From: Pleionea litopenaei
GTDB lineage: Bacteria; Pseudomonadota; Gammaproteobacteria; Enterobacterales; Kangiellaceae
Direction: 5' to 3'
DNA length: 64,000 nt
Assembly (NCBI RefSeq): GCF_031198435.1
Contig: NZ_CP133548.1
Span: 62,001-126,000 of the forward strand
Made by a program: the position numbers and the translations under genes. This document shows positions 1 through 8,687 of the stretch, piece after piece (the stretch's first letter is position 1; the number at the start of each line of letters is the position of its first letter). Under the pieces are notes generated by a model that had not been told where the DNA came from, ran no database searches, and worked only from the letters and a program-made list of their open reading frames with translations.

Positions 1-491
1 TGCACTTCTATCGGAATGGATTGATTCTCAGAACTAAGCTGGATGCTATCTTTGGTCGCAAAGTAAGTTGACATAGCCAATAATCCGCCGAGTGTCGACG
101 GGTGTGACAAGGCAGATTCTAGAGCGACTGCACCGCCTTGAGAAAAGCCTGCAATAATAATTCTGTTCGCCGCAATGCCTTTATTTATTTGCTCTTGAAT
201 TAACTCGTTCACCGCAGCTGCAGACTGGCGAAGTTGAGTTTCGTCAATTTTTCGATCGATATTAATATCGGTAATATCGTACCATGCAGGCATGACGAAT
301 CCATTGTTAATGGTTACTGGCATAGAAGGCGCGTGCGGAAACACAAAACGAACGTTCAATTGTTGGGTTTGTTTTAACTCGGGGACGATAGGGTAGAAGT
401 CATGACCATTCGCGCCGAGTCCATGTAGCCAAATAACACAAGCGTCAGGTGTTGCTTGTGTTTCTCTTTCTAAATAAGGCAGTAGTGCCAT
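1..491 (-). CDS. Carboxylesterase / phospholipase family hydrolase, 3' part missing
   Basis: Read on the minus strand from an ATG at 491 to the window edge, so the C-terminal part is outside. An AGGAG ribosome site lies just upstream of the start. The protein begins MALLPYLERETQ. It carries the oxyanion-side motif WLHGLGANGHDF (about residues 20-31) and the nucleophile elbow GFSQGGAVALE with the catalytic Ser near residue 116. These are hallmarks of the COG0400 alpha/beta-hydrolase carboxylesterases (EstB/YpfH type), which cleave short-chain esters or lysophospholipids in the cytoplasm. There is no signal peptide. The Asp and His of the triad would lie in the missing part. The substrate cannot be told from the sequence. 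Confidence 0.88.
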   Translation of the reverse strand, partial: MALLPYLERETQATPDACVIWLHGLGANGHDFYPIVPELKQTQQLNVRFVFPHAPSMPVTINNGFVMPAWYDITDINIDRKIDETQLRQSAAAVNELIQEQINKGIAANRIIIAGFSQGGAVALESALSHPSTLGGLLAMSTYFATKDSIQLSSENQSIPIEV

Positions 492-834
492 GTGAATCTC
501 CTGCGAAAACTATTTTAAAGTGTCTGTGCTTTAAACACAGGTTAATGTCGATCTCAGCTTGCTGTCGAGTTCAAGACTTTTACAATAAACAAGGTCTTAG
601 CGAGAGCGCTCTCAAACTTTACACCTTGCAAACTTATTGACTCCGCCGCTGCAAAAGCTTGATACAAAGTCCAGCGTTAAAACGATAGGCATGGTTCTGA
701 CCAGATGTGCTTTAATAGCCTGACTTGATTTCAGTTGCATTGATGGCGACTGAAAGTATCAAATTTTAAGACCTGAGCTCAAGTCTTTGCGTGAATTAAT
801 TATTTTCTCTTAGTCTGTGCCTCAGTGAATAAAC
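492..834. other. Intergenic region with a 12-bp perfect palindrome
   Basis: This 343-bp gap lies between the divergent esterase and condensing-enzyme genes, so it should hold both promoters. The one clear element is a perfect 12-bp palindrome, GAGAGCGCTCTC, at 602-613. Its central CG is a form seen in LacI-family operators, but no regulator gene is nearby. I see no gene here: the short ORF at 449-640 is a shadow of the esterase and its leader. Confidence 0.35.
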
Positions 835-2079
835 ATGGGATTAAAAATGAAACAATCAAAGGAAATGCCGAGCACGCAGCGTTTGGATGATGGCGAAATG
901 AGGCCATCGGATTCAAATACCGTTAAACCGGCTTATAATACCGTTAAACCGGCTTATATAGTTGGCTGCGGTGGTTATTTACCCGGTTTACCGATAACCA
1001 ACGAGCAGATCCATCATTATATTGGGTACGTTACGTCGAAAAGCGAAAAACTAAAAAGAGCGACCTTACGAAAGAATGGTGTAAACACGCGACATTATGC
1101 GAGAGAGGCCGATGGCACGGTAACTCATTCAAACGCAGAATTGGCTGCTTTGGCCGTCGCTAATGCATTGCAAGATGCTACTTTCGATCCGTCACAACTT
1201 GAGTTTTTAGCCACGGCAACGACACAAGGCGATATGTTGGTTCCCGGACACGCAAGCTTGGTTCATGCAGCAACCGGTATTGACTCCCTGAGCTTAGCCT
1301 CGTTTCAGTCGGTATGTGCAAGCTCAACCATGGCAATTCAAAGTGCGGTGCACAGCATACAGTTAGGACAAACTCGTGTCAGTGCAGCGGTAGGTAGTGA
1401 GCTTTCGAGTGTTTGCTTTCAACCCAGCTTTTACCAGCCGTTCTATAATGAAGAAACGCCTGTCGATGAAGCTATGTCGCTAGAGTTTTTACGTTGGACG
1501 CTATCAGATGGTGGTGCGGCCTGTATTTTTTCAGACCGACCAAACCCCAATGGAGTGAGCTTTAAAGTCGACTGGATTGAACAGCGGAGTTTTGCCAACC
1601 GCGTTGAAAACTGTATGTATGCGGGAACGGCAAGCGCCAGCGATCAGAAGTACTGGCGGACATATTCATCACCACAACAAGCCTATCAGTCTGGAGCACT
1701 TGCATTAAAGCAAGATTTCGATTGTTTGTATAAGTTGTTTCCTTCTTGGGTTGGCTACTTTTGTGAACTGCTTGATAAACATCAGCTTGAGCCAACTTCC
1801 GTTGATCACTTTTTACCGCATTTTTCTGCTCAATCATTAGGTGATCATATGGCGCAGCTCCTCGATAAAGCGAAGGCATTGATTCCAAGAGACAAGTGGT
1901 TCAACAATTTAAACGCGATAGGCAACACGGGCAGTGCTTCTATATTCTTTATGCTCGACGGATTGAGAAAAACCAAAAAGCTCAGTCATGGAGAAAGCAT
2001 TTTGTGTTTTGTTCCTGAGAGCGGTCGGTCAATCGCTTCATTCATCAAATTAACGGTGGTGTGTAATGATTCCAAATAA
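835..2079 (+). CDS. Beta-ketoacyl-ACP synthase III-like condensing enzyme
   Basis: A 414-residue thiolase-fold protein. The core starts near residue 40 (AYIVGCGGYLPG). It has the nucleophile Cys161 in SVCASSTMA, a His in HFLPHFSAQS and an Asn in NAIGNTGSAS, which is the Cys-His-Asn triad of KASIII/FabH-type decarboxylating condensing enzymes. About 40 residues precede the core, longer than usual for the family, and contain a tandem NTVKPAY repeat. Internal ATGs, for example at 847, are alternative starts; none has a strong ribosome site. The gene overlaps the next one by 14 bp and shares an apparent three-gene operon with an iron oxidase and a membrane protein. This suggests a dedicated lipid or natural-product role rather than primary fatty-acid initiation. 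The substrate is unknown. Confidence 0.85.
   Translation: MGLKMKQSKEMPSTQRLDDGEMRPSDSNTVKPAYNTVKPAYIVGCGGYLPGLPITNEQIHHYIGYVTSKSEKLKRATLRKNGVNTRHYAREADGTVTHSNAELAALAVANALQDATFDPSQLEFLATATTQGDMLVPGHASLVHAATGIDSLSLASFQSVCASSTMAIQSAVHSIQLGQTRVSAAVGSELSSVCFQPSFYQPFYNEETPVDEAMSLEFLRWTLSDGGAACIFSDRPNPNGVSFKVDWIEQRSFANRVENCMYAGTASASDQKYWRTYSSPQQAYQSGALALKQDFDCLYKLFPSWVGYFCELLDKHQLEPTSVDHFLPHFSAQSLGDHMAQLLDKAKALIPRDKWFNNLNAIGNTGSASIFFMLDGLRKTKKLSHGESILCFVPESGRSIASFIKLTVVCNDSK
916..957 (+). repeat. Tandem 21-bp in-frame duplication
   Basis: Two exact adjacent copies of a 21-bp unit (916-936, 937-957) encode NTVKPAY twice, in the N-terminal extension of the condensing enzyme. The unit length is a multiple of three, so the reading frame is kept. 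It looks like a recent slippage or recombination duplication. Confidence 0.9.
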
Positions 2080-2830
2080 TCTTAATCGAGACAACATCTC
2101 ACGTTCAACAGATAGTATGCAAACACAAGCAGGGACCAGTGGAGCAAGCTCAGGGGCCATCAAAACAAGCAAAGCGCAAATATTGCGTCATTTAATTCAG
2201 GTTTGGTCGAATTTTGAGTATCAATTAAATCAACTGCCAGTGGTTAAGCAAGCGATTAGTGGAAATTTAACGCTGGCAAACCTGCAACGACTTTTGCTGG
2301 ATCATTTACAACAAGTTAAGGAAGGGAGTGGATGGATCACACGAGCCGCCTCTTCAATAACGTCAGAGTATCTCGACATTCGTAATCAGTTCATTGCGCA
2401 TGCACAGACCGAGCATAAAGATTACCTTATGCTGCAACAGAATTATCTTGCGGCAGGAGGGACTGAAGAAGCTTTGGATCGAGCAGAGAAGAATTTAGGA
2501 ACGGAAGCATTTTCAGCGTGGATGTATCATCGTGCTTCGCAAGCCAACCCTTTTGATCTGATTGGCGCAATGTTTATTATTGAGGGGTTAGGACAACGAT
2601 TCGCTGAGCACTTCACTAAGGGGTTAGCTAAGTGTTCGAGCATTCATCCTGACCATTACACTTTTTATCAATACCATGCTCAACATGATGAAGAGCACAT
2701 AGAAGAGCTGGAGTCATTGCTAGAGCACCCGGTTTTTAATGACGCAAAACTTATTCAAGCGATCACTAAGACGGCAAAAGTCACCGCTCGGTTGTACTTA
2801 CTGCAGTTGCAAGAAATAGGAAATAACTAA
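2066..2830 (+). CDS. Iron-containing redox enzyme, haem-oxygenase-like fold
   Basis: A 254-residue, mostly helical protein. It shows the metal-ligand pattern of the haem-oxygenase-like di-iron oxidase/oxygenase superfamily (the UndA, SznF and BesC group, Pfam Haem_oxygenas_2). A Glu lies in KEGSGW, an E-H pair in HAQTEHKDY, a Glu in FIIEGLGQ, and an H-x3-D-x2-H arrangement in YHAQHDEEH. Known members oxidise fatty acids or amino acids using O2. The start overlaps the upstream stop, and about 30 Ser/Thr-rich residues precede the fold, so a later start is possible. Pairing with a KASIII-like enzyme suggests it acts on the condensation product or its acyl precursor. That is inference. Confidence 0.72.
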   Translation: MIPNNLNRDNISRSTDSMQTQAGTSGASSGAIKTSKAQILRHLIQVWSNFEYQLNQLPVVKQAISGNLTLANLQRLLLDHLQQVKEGSGWITRAASSITSEYLDIRNQFIAHAQTEHKDYLMLQQNYLAAGGTEEALDRAEKNLGTEAFSAWMYHRASQANPFDLIGAMFIIEGLGQRFAEHFTKGLAKCSSIHPDHYTFYQYHAQHDEEHIEELESLLEHPVFNDAKLIQAITKTAKVTARLYLLQLQEIGNN

Positions 2831-3711
2831 TGGGTTGGACGAATAATTTTGACTACGCGAACTTTGACTCCAAGGATCCGAATCCTTGGCAATCATTATT
2901 TCTCGATAAAAGCTTGCCGATCGACCAAGGAGCTAAACAAGCGCTGCTAGACAATAACAATGCTTGGTCGCGTCGGGTGCTTTTACCTTTGCTTCGACCA
3001 TTGGCGAAACTGTTAATCATTTTGGTTCAGTTAATACGCTTAGTTTTGCCCGCGAAAGTTAGTTCGTCTTTTTTATTGCACAGAGGTATCGCTTTTGGAT
3101 TGAAATACTTTGTAAAACCAGAAGCGAGCTATTTGATTTTGCGACACTTTATCATTGGTTCGCAAATCCTTCGTTTTATTGAAGCTAATGTCAATCAATT
3201 TGAGTTTACCAGAGGCTTTACGATTAAAGCGGCGAGTTTAGACGACCTTAAAGACGATATGTTTCTAAAGCACGATTTAAATTTGTTCAATTTTGTCACC
3301 AGCCTCAATGGTCAAGTGAGCGACTTGTCATCGTCGATCCGTGCGTCGAGTCAGCTGGACTTCTCTTCGATAACCGATGATATTGAGTCGCAAATTTCAG
3401 TGCCGAAAAAACGTTGGTTTCGATTTTTAGATTTACAGTCGGCGATTGAATTATACACGCCGATATATGGTTTGTTTTTGAGTGACCATGACTTTTGGCG
3501 TGCGGTTGTTTCTTTGCAGCTCGATGAAACCATTGCTGGGTATGTCGCACGAATACTTAACGATCCTTTTCCACTAATAATGGTCAATAATCGTCATCCG
3601 ATGGTGCCTCACAGTACTTTAAATGCTGGATTTCGGTTGATGCTGCACGGTCTCGATGCTGAGCAGTTGCACGGGTATCTTTTAAATCAAAAGAAAGATC
3701 GTAGTCAATGA
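2830..3711 (+). CDS. Unrecognised protein with a hydrophobic N-terminal third
   Basis: A 293-residue protein I do not recognise. Its ATG shares one base with the upstream stop (TAATG), so translation is coupled. After a polar stretch of about 45 residues there is a strongly hydrophobic helix (LLPLLRPLAKLLIILVQLI) and a second apolar stretch (SYLILRHFIIGSQIL), which suggests membrane association. The C-terminal half is soluble in character. It is the third member of the condensing enzyme/iron oxidase operon and is probably needed by the same pathway. No catalytic motif is evident. Confidence 0.6.
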   Translation: MGWTNNFDYANFDSKDPNPWQSLFLDKSLPIDQGAKQALLDNNNAWSRRVLLPLLRPLAKLLIILVQLIRLVLPAKVSSSFLLHRGIAFGLKYFVKPEASYLILRHFIIGSQILRFIEANVNQFEFTRGFTIKAASLDDLKDDMFLKHDLNLFNFVTSLNGQVSDLSSSIRASSQLDFSSITDDIESQISVPKKRWFRFLDLQSAIELYTPIYGLFLSDHDFWRAVVSLQLDETIAGYVARILNDPFPLIMVNNRHPMVPHSTLNAGFRLMLHGLDAEQLHGYLLNQKKDRSQ

Positions 3712-3967
3712 ACGAAAAATGGCTCCAGTTGAACGAACAATCACTGTGAAAAGGCCAAAAAAGCCTGTAAATATTCACGTATGCTTTACCATTCAATATC
3801 AGTATATATAAACAAAACAAAGACTTAGCGATGTTTCTTAGGTTGATTCTTAATCATTTCTTTAACTTGGTCACAGTTCGCAGTTTTTTCGGTAGTTTTT
3901 AACAGGGTAAAGCGGTCATTTTGGTATACACTAAAATCTCTAAATAAGATTTGGATTTAGTGATCAA

Positions 3968-4303
3968 TTGATGAATTCCGTTAAAACGCAAGTCGTTACC
4001 TCTGTCGTTGTTACTTCAGTCATTGTTGCCTGTGCTTTGGCTTTAGGCGCGTGCACAACAAATACACCGGAAAAAGCACCCAGTTCTGCGAGCGATTCAG
4101 CGAGCGGGTCTAATGTTCCAGCACCGGTCCCTAATTGCAGTGCGCCTGCGCAGATTCCCGATATCTGGGTGTTAGAGCCAATGCTAGTGAAACAAGGCAA
4201 AATCAATTCTGAAATGACGAAAGAGCAAAAAGAAGCAGTTATTCGAGAATATATTCGAGCGAAAAACGAGCAGTATACCAAATGTAAGAAAGGTAAATTT
4301 TAA
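3968..4303 (+). CDS. Small lipoprotein coupled to an M6 protease
   Basis: A 111-residue protein with a signal sequence ending in the lipobox ALGAC (Cys near residue 29), then a Ser/Pro/Ala-rich linker and a short charged C-terminal domain (SEMTKEQKEAVIREYIRAK). It is likely an outer-membrane or periplasmic lipoprotein. The stop overlaps the protease start (TAATG), so the two are translationally coupled. It might assist export or folding of the protease, but there is no family match I can name. A TATACT-like box upstream near 3930-3940 may be part of the promoter. Confidence 0.65.
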   Translation: MMNSVKTQVVTSVVVTSVIVACALALGACTTNTPEKAPSSASDSASGSNVPAPVPNCSAPAQIPDIWVLEPMLVKQGKINSEMTKEQKEAVIREYIRAKNEQYTKCKKGKF

Positions 4304-7095
4304 TGTTTAAGTTAACTCCTATACACAGTCTACTATTGGCCGGAGCCGTGGCCGCAACAGGATTTGTTGCCGCTGCACCACAAGATGAAGTCATTTCATT
4401 GCGTGATCCGGGCGTGATAAACAAAGAACGCATCGTTTATTGGTTAAAGAAAAATGGAGCCATCGAAGAGCATGCGTCGCAAGCAGTCATTGAGCAAGCT
4501 CTCAACAACTATTTGCGCAACACCGCGAGCGGTCACACCAAGCCTATGGTCGTGCGCGTGATGGAAGAAAAAGCACTTAAGAATCACGCAAAATATAACA
4601 AATCGTCAAAGGCATCGATGGCCTCAACCGTAAAGGTTTTGTCGGTTTTGATAGATTTTCCTGATTTACCCTACGATGACAATCGTTTAACGCCAAGTGA
4701 TACAGATATGTATTACTCAAGCTATCCGGTTTCGCATTATCAAGATCTTCAGTTCTCTACGACTGGATATACTGGCCCGAGCGGACAAAACTTAATGTCT
4801 GGTTATCAGTACTATCAGGCAGAGTCGGGTGGTTCTTTCTCTTTCACCGGAGAAACCTTTGGTTGGGTAACTGCAGACAATAATGCGAGCTATTACGGCG
4901 CGAATGATCCTAATCGCAATGACAATGACATTCGTCCGCAAGACTTGATCAAAGAAGCGGTTCAGAAAGCTGTAACCGCGAACAATATCGATCTGTCTGA
5001 ATTCGATTTAGAAGATCCTTACGATCGTGACCAAGATGGTAATTTAGATGAGCCAGACGGCTTTATCGATCACGTTATGGTTTACCACTCAAGTATTGGT
5101 GAAGAAGCCGGTGGCGGCGTTTTAGGTGACGATGCTATATGGGCTCATCGCTTTTTCGTTAACTACACCGGCAATTTCAATACCATGGGTTTCCCAATTG
5201 ATTATGGTACTTGTTCGCAAAATTCGACGTGTATTCGCCTGTATGGTTATACCGTTCAGCCATTGACTGCTGCTACAGGTGTGGTTGTTCATGAGTTTGG
5301 CCACGACTTAGGCCTTGCGGATGAATATGACATCGGCAATAACAGCGCCGGCTCTCCCGTTGGAAATTGGTCGGTCATGGCCTCGGGTAGTTGGACGGGT
5401 TCTCCTTCTGGAACCGTCCCAACTGGTTTCAGCCCTTATGCTCGTGATTATTTTCAAGATAAGTTTGGTGGAAATTGGATCACGCAAACAGAAATCAATT
5501 TTGCTGATTTAAACAGTACTGGAGTTACTCAGAATCTTGTCGAAGCGGTTAATCATAATGGTGCGACGGCTAACCAAATTCGAGTTGCTATGCCAGTTGC
5601 TCAAGCAGAGCCGTATGCGGGCAATTTCCAATACTATTCTGGTCAAGGAGATAACCTGTCAAATTCAATGTCATTTGATTTGTCTGTTCCTTCAGGCACG
5701 AACATTGCGTTAGAAATGAAAGCGCATTGGAATATTGAAGAAGATTGGGATTATGCGTGGGTTAAAATCAATGGAACTCCCGTCGCTGGAAACCACACTT
5801 CTCCAACAAATCCGTATACTGGGCAATACCCTGAATACGACGGCGTTGTTAATTACATTTCAGGTGCTAGTTCTGAAATTGTTGGTGCGGAAGGCCTAGA
5901 GAGTTGGGTGGACCTAAGTTTTGATCTCTCAGCCTATGCGGGACAAAACGTCACTGTCACTTTTGAGTACATCACCGATGCCAATACCGGTAGCTATGGA
6001 TTTGCTGCAGATGAGATTGCTTTAACGGTTGATGGTTCTACAAGCTATACCGACGGTGCTGAAACGGCTGTTGCTACCCTAAGTGGTTTCACTCGTATTG
6101 GCGCATTGCAAGACTTTGCTGCACCGACTTACTACTATGTTCAGTTAAGAAGTCACAACGGCGTTGATGCTGGCTTGGATTCTCGCTCTTATACCGATGG
6201 TGTTGTATTGTGGTATCGCAACGATAACTACTCTGACAATCGTGTTGGTGATCACCCTGGTTATGGCTTTATTGGCGTTGTTGATGCTAACCAAACCTTG
6301 GTGGGTGGACAAACGTCGAGTCAGATCCGTGATGCTGCCTTCCAATTGGGCGGGTTCGATGTTTTCCGTGATACTGATGATTACTCACAACCAGGTATGC
6401 CTGCCGCTGGGCTTGTGTTACCTGTGCATGGGTTCGAAATGCAAATTTTGACACAGGCGAACGACAACACGACTGCGTCTGTATTGTTGAAAGCCAATGG
6501 TCTAGCACTTTCTGGTGGGTTTAATGTTGCTAAAGACGAGCTTTCTGTAACCTTCACCAACACTTCGTTCGGTGGTACTGCGCCTTACACGTATTCGTGG
6601 GACTTTGGTGATGGCAACACATCGACCGCAGCTTCTCCGACACATGTTTACGCTGCAGAAGGAACGTACACAGTTACTCTAACGGTAACTGATGCAGATA
6701 CTACCGTGGCTGAATATAGCGAAGATGTAACCGTTGCTGAGTTGTTAATTCTACCGTTAGCAGCCTTCTCTCAAACGATTACTGATTTAACGGTAAACTT
6801 TAACAATACTTCAACCAGTGGACGTGGAGCGCTTAGTTACTCTTGGGATTTCGGTGATGGCAATTCATCAACCGCAACGTCTCCAACGCATACCTATGCC
6901 GCAGCAGGTACCTACACGGTTGTACTTGAAGTGACAGACAGTGTTGGCAGTGTCGATACTTCAACGAAAACCATTACAGTCACTGCGCCGCAAACTGGTG
7001 GTAACGGTGGTGGTAGTAGCGGTGGCGGCGGCTCATTGCCTCCTATCGTTATTGCACTACTTGGTCTAGTGGCGTTACGTCAACGTCGTCGCTAG
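4303..7095 (+). CDS. M6-family secreted metalloprotease with PKD repeats and GlyGly-CTERM
   Basis: A 930-residue exported protease related to immune inhibitor A. After a signal peptide (residues 1-25) comes the M6 catalytic domain with the zinc motif HEFGHDLGLADEYD (about 330-343). A beta-rich middle follows, then two PKD domains, each marked by a YSWDFGDGN sequence (about 765-772 and 847-855). The C-terminus is a Gly/Ser stretch, an apolar helix (PPIVIALLGLVAL) and an RQRRR tail, which is the GlyGly-CTERM sorting signal. Family knowledge: such proteins are secreted by the type II system and cleaved by a rhombosortase, which is not in this window. It probably degrades extracellular protein. 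A strong terminator follows. Confidence 0.93.
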   Translation: MFKLTPIHSLLLAGAVAATGFVAAAPQDEVISLRDPGVINKERIVYWLKKNGAIEEHASQAVIEQALNNYLRNTASGHTKPMVVRVMEEKALKNHAKYNKSSKASMASTVKVLSVLIDFPDLPYDDNRLTPSDTDMYYSSYPVSHYQDLQFSTTGYTGPSGQNLMSGYQYYQAESGGSFSFTGETFGWVTADNNASYYGANDPNRNDNDIRPQDLIKEAVQKAVTANNIDLSEFDLEDPYDRDQDGNLDEPDGFIDHVMVYHSSIGEEAGGGVLGDDAIWAHRFFVNYTGNFNTMGFPIDYGTCSQNSTCIRLYGYTVQPLTAATGVVVHEFGHDLGLADEYDIGNNSAGSPVGNWSVMASGSWTGSPSGTVPTGFSPYARDYFQDKFGGNWITQTEINFADLNSTGVTQNLVEAVNHNGATANQIRVAMPVAQAEPYAGNFQYYSGQGDNLSNSMSFDLSVPSGTNIALEMKAHWNIEEDWDYAWVKINGTPVAGNHTSPTNPYTGQYPEYDGVVNYISGASSEIVGAEGLESWVDLSFDLSAYAGQNVTVTFEYITDANTGSYGFAADEIALTVDGSTSYTDGAETAVATLSGFTRIGALQDFAAPTYYYVQLRSHNGVDAGLDSRSYTDGVVLWYRNDNYSDNRVGDHPGYGFIGVVDANQTLVGGQTSSQIRDAAFQLGGFDVFRDTDDYSQPGMPAAGLVLPVHGFEMQILTQANDNTTASVLLKANGLALSGGFNVAKDELSVTFTNTSFGGTAPYTYSWDFGDGNTSTAASPTHVYAAEGTYTVTLTVTDADTTVAEYSEDVTVAELLILPLAAFSQTITDLTVNFNNTSTSGRGALSYSWDFGDGNSSTATSPTHTYAAAGTYTVVLEVTDSVGSVDTSTKTITVTAPQTGGNGGGSSGGGGSLPPIVIALLGLVALRQRRR

Positions 7096-7114
7096 TACTT
7101 GCTGAAAAGCATCC

Positions 7115-7145
7115 AAAAAGGCCAGCGAAATGCTGGCCTTTTTTA
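7115..7145 (+). terminator. Rho-independent terminator after the M6 protease
   Basis: A 12-bp stem (AAAAAGGCCAGC / GCTGGCCTTTTT) with a 5-nt loop, followed by T residues, lies about 20 bp after the protease stop. Confidence 0.93.
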
Positions 7146-7238
7146 TTGTCGAGTCGGAAAACTCGGCGTGTCTAAAGTATCGATATTCCTGCCAGCCCAT
7201 GCTTTAATGAGTCATTGTTGATTGAGCATCAAAGTATT

Positions 7239-8471
7239 ATGTCGAAGTTACTGTCAGACGTTAAAGTCTTAGATTTATCACGAATTCTTGCCGGTCCTTG
7301 GGCCACGCAACTCTTAGCCGATTTGGGCGCTGAAGTAATTAAAATAGAGCATCCGCGAGCGGGTGATGATACTCGTCATTGGGGCCCTCCGAATTTGCCG
7401 ATGGCGTCAAAAAAATCCATTGAGTCAGGGTACTTTGTTTGCGCCAACCGAGGTAAACAATCTTTAGCTCTGGATATATCGACCACCGAAGGGCAAGCCA
7501 TCATTCACCAACTGCTCGCTGAGAGTGATGTTCTGGTCGAAAACTTCAAAGTGAATGGACTGAAAAAGTATGGCTTAGATTACTCGTCGCTAAAATCACG
7601 CTACCCTAAACTGGTTTATTGTTCGATTACCGGATTCGGACAAACCGGTCCCTATGCGCAACAACCCGGGTACGATGCCATTATTCAAGCCATGGGCGGT
7701 TTAATGAGCATTACCGGAGCGCCAGAAGGTGAAACAGATTCCGGACCACAAAAAGTCGGGGTGGCAGTTGCTGATTTAATGACTGGAATGTACGCGAGCA
7801 GTGCAATATTGGCTGCATTGCACTATCAACGGCTTTATGGTGTCGGGCAACACATTGATCTGGCATTACTGGATACTCAAGTCGCGTGGTTAGCAAATCA
7901 AAATTTGAATTACTTTTTGACGGGAACCAGTCCATCGAGGCAGGGAACGGCTCATCCTAATATTGTTCCGTATCAGTCGTTTAAAACTGCTGATGGTTAC
8001 ATTATGGTGGCGGTTGGTAACGATGCACAGTTTGCACGCTTCTGTCGAGTTTTAGAACAACCTAATTGGGCTGAGAATGAGCGATTTCAATCGAACCGAG
8101 GGCGAGTTGAAAACCGTGATGAATTGGTCGCTTTAATTACTCTACAGATGCTCAAGAAAACCAGCGACGATTGGTTAAACTTGTTTCGCGATGAGCAAGT
8201 GCCTTGTGCACCCATCAATAATCTATCTCAAGTATTTTCAGATCCACAGGTCTGTGCGCGAGAAATGCGACGAACGATTGTCGATAACTATGGCCGTCAA
8301 GTACCTACCGTCGCAAACCCAATAAGATTTTCTGTAACGCCGGTTGAGTACAAGGCTGCTCCGCCCGTATTAGGAGAGTCGACCAAACAAATACTGATGA
8401 AGTTAGGTAAGTCAGAGACTGAATTGGCAGACTGGTTGGCACGTGGAATTATTTCTATCTCGGACCCTTAG
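7239..8471 (+). CDS. CaiB/BaiF family (class III) CoA-transferase
   Basis: About 410 residues. The N-terminal signature VLDLSRILAGPWATQLLADL and the following GAEVIKIEHP are typical of class III CoA-transferases. The catalytic Asp is in GVAVADLMTGMYA. Members move CoA between carboxylic acids, for example formyl/oxalyl, carnitine or succinyl/dicarboxylate; the substrates here cannot be assigned. I chose the ATG at 7239 (MSKLLSDVKVLDL), which matches the family's usual N-terminus. A TTG at 7215 is also open. The gene stands alone between a terminator and a repeat-rich gap. Confidence 0.9.
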   Translation: MSKLLSDVKVLDLSRILAGPWATQLLADLGAEVIKIEHPRAGDDTRHWGPPNLPMASKKSIESGYFVCANRGKQSLALDISTTEGQAIIHQLLAESDVLVENFKVNGLKKYGLDYSSLKSRYPKLVYCSITGFGQTGPYAQQPGYDAIIQAMGGLMSITGAPEGETDSGPQKVGVAVADLMTGMYASSAILAALHYQRLYGVGQHIDLALLDTQVAWLANQNLNYFLTGTSPSRQGTAHPNIVPYQSFKTADGYIMVAVGNDAQFARFCRVLEQPNWAENERFQSNRGRVENRDELVALITLQMLKKTSDDWLNLFRDEQVPCAPINNLSQVFSDPQVCAREMRRTIVDNYGRQVPTVANPIRFSVTPVEYKAAPPVLGESTKQILMKLGKSETELADWLARGIISISDP

Positions 8472-8476
8472 TCGAC

Positions 8477-8566
8477 GGAGTCATGGAGTCATGGAGTCAT
8501 AGTAAACGTACCTATCGCAAAACAGTCCATCGCAAAACAGTCCATCGCAAAACAGTCCATCGCAAA
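8477..8566. repeat. Two short tandem repeat arrays
   Basis: Directly after the CoA-transferase stop there are three exact copies of an 8-bp unit, GGAGTCAT (8477-8500). Then come three exact copies of a 15-bp unit, TCGCAAAACAGTCCA (8515-8559), plus a partial fourth (to about 8566). They are noncoding and lie upstream of the chemotaxis receptor. Confidence 0.92.
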
Positions 8567-8687
8567 CCGGGCATCTCCAACAACCGACGCATGCACCCAC
8601 TGAAAAATTCCATCAATACACTAAAGCTGCATGGAGGATGACCGATAACTTTACTAGACTTATAAAAAAATAAACAATGAGGGTAGT

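Noticed and set aside
449-640. 63-codon ORF across the esterase start and intergenic region
   Set aside because: Antisense shadow of the esterase 5' end; no ribosome site.
8477-8566. CRISPR-like array
   Set aside because: Units are contiguous with no spacers, and there are no cas genes.
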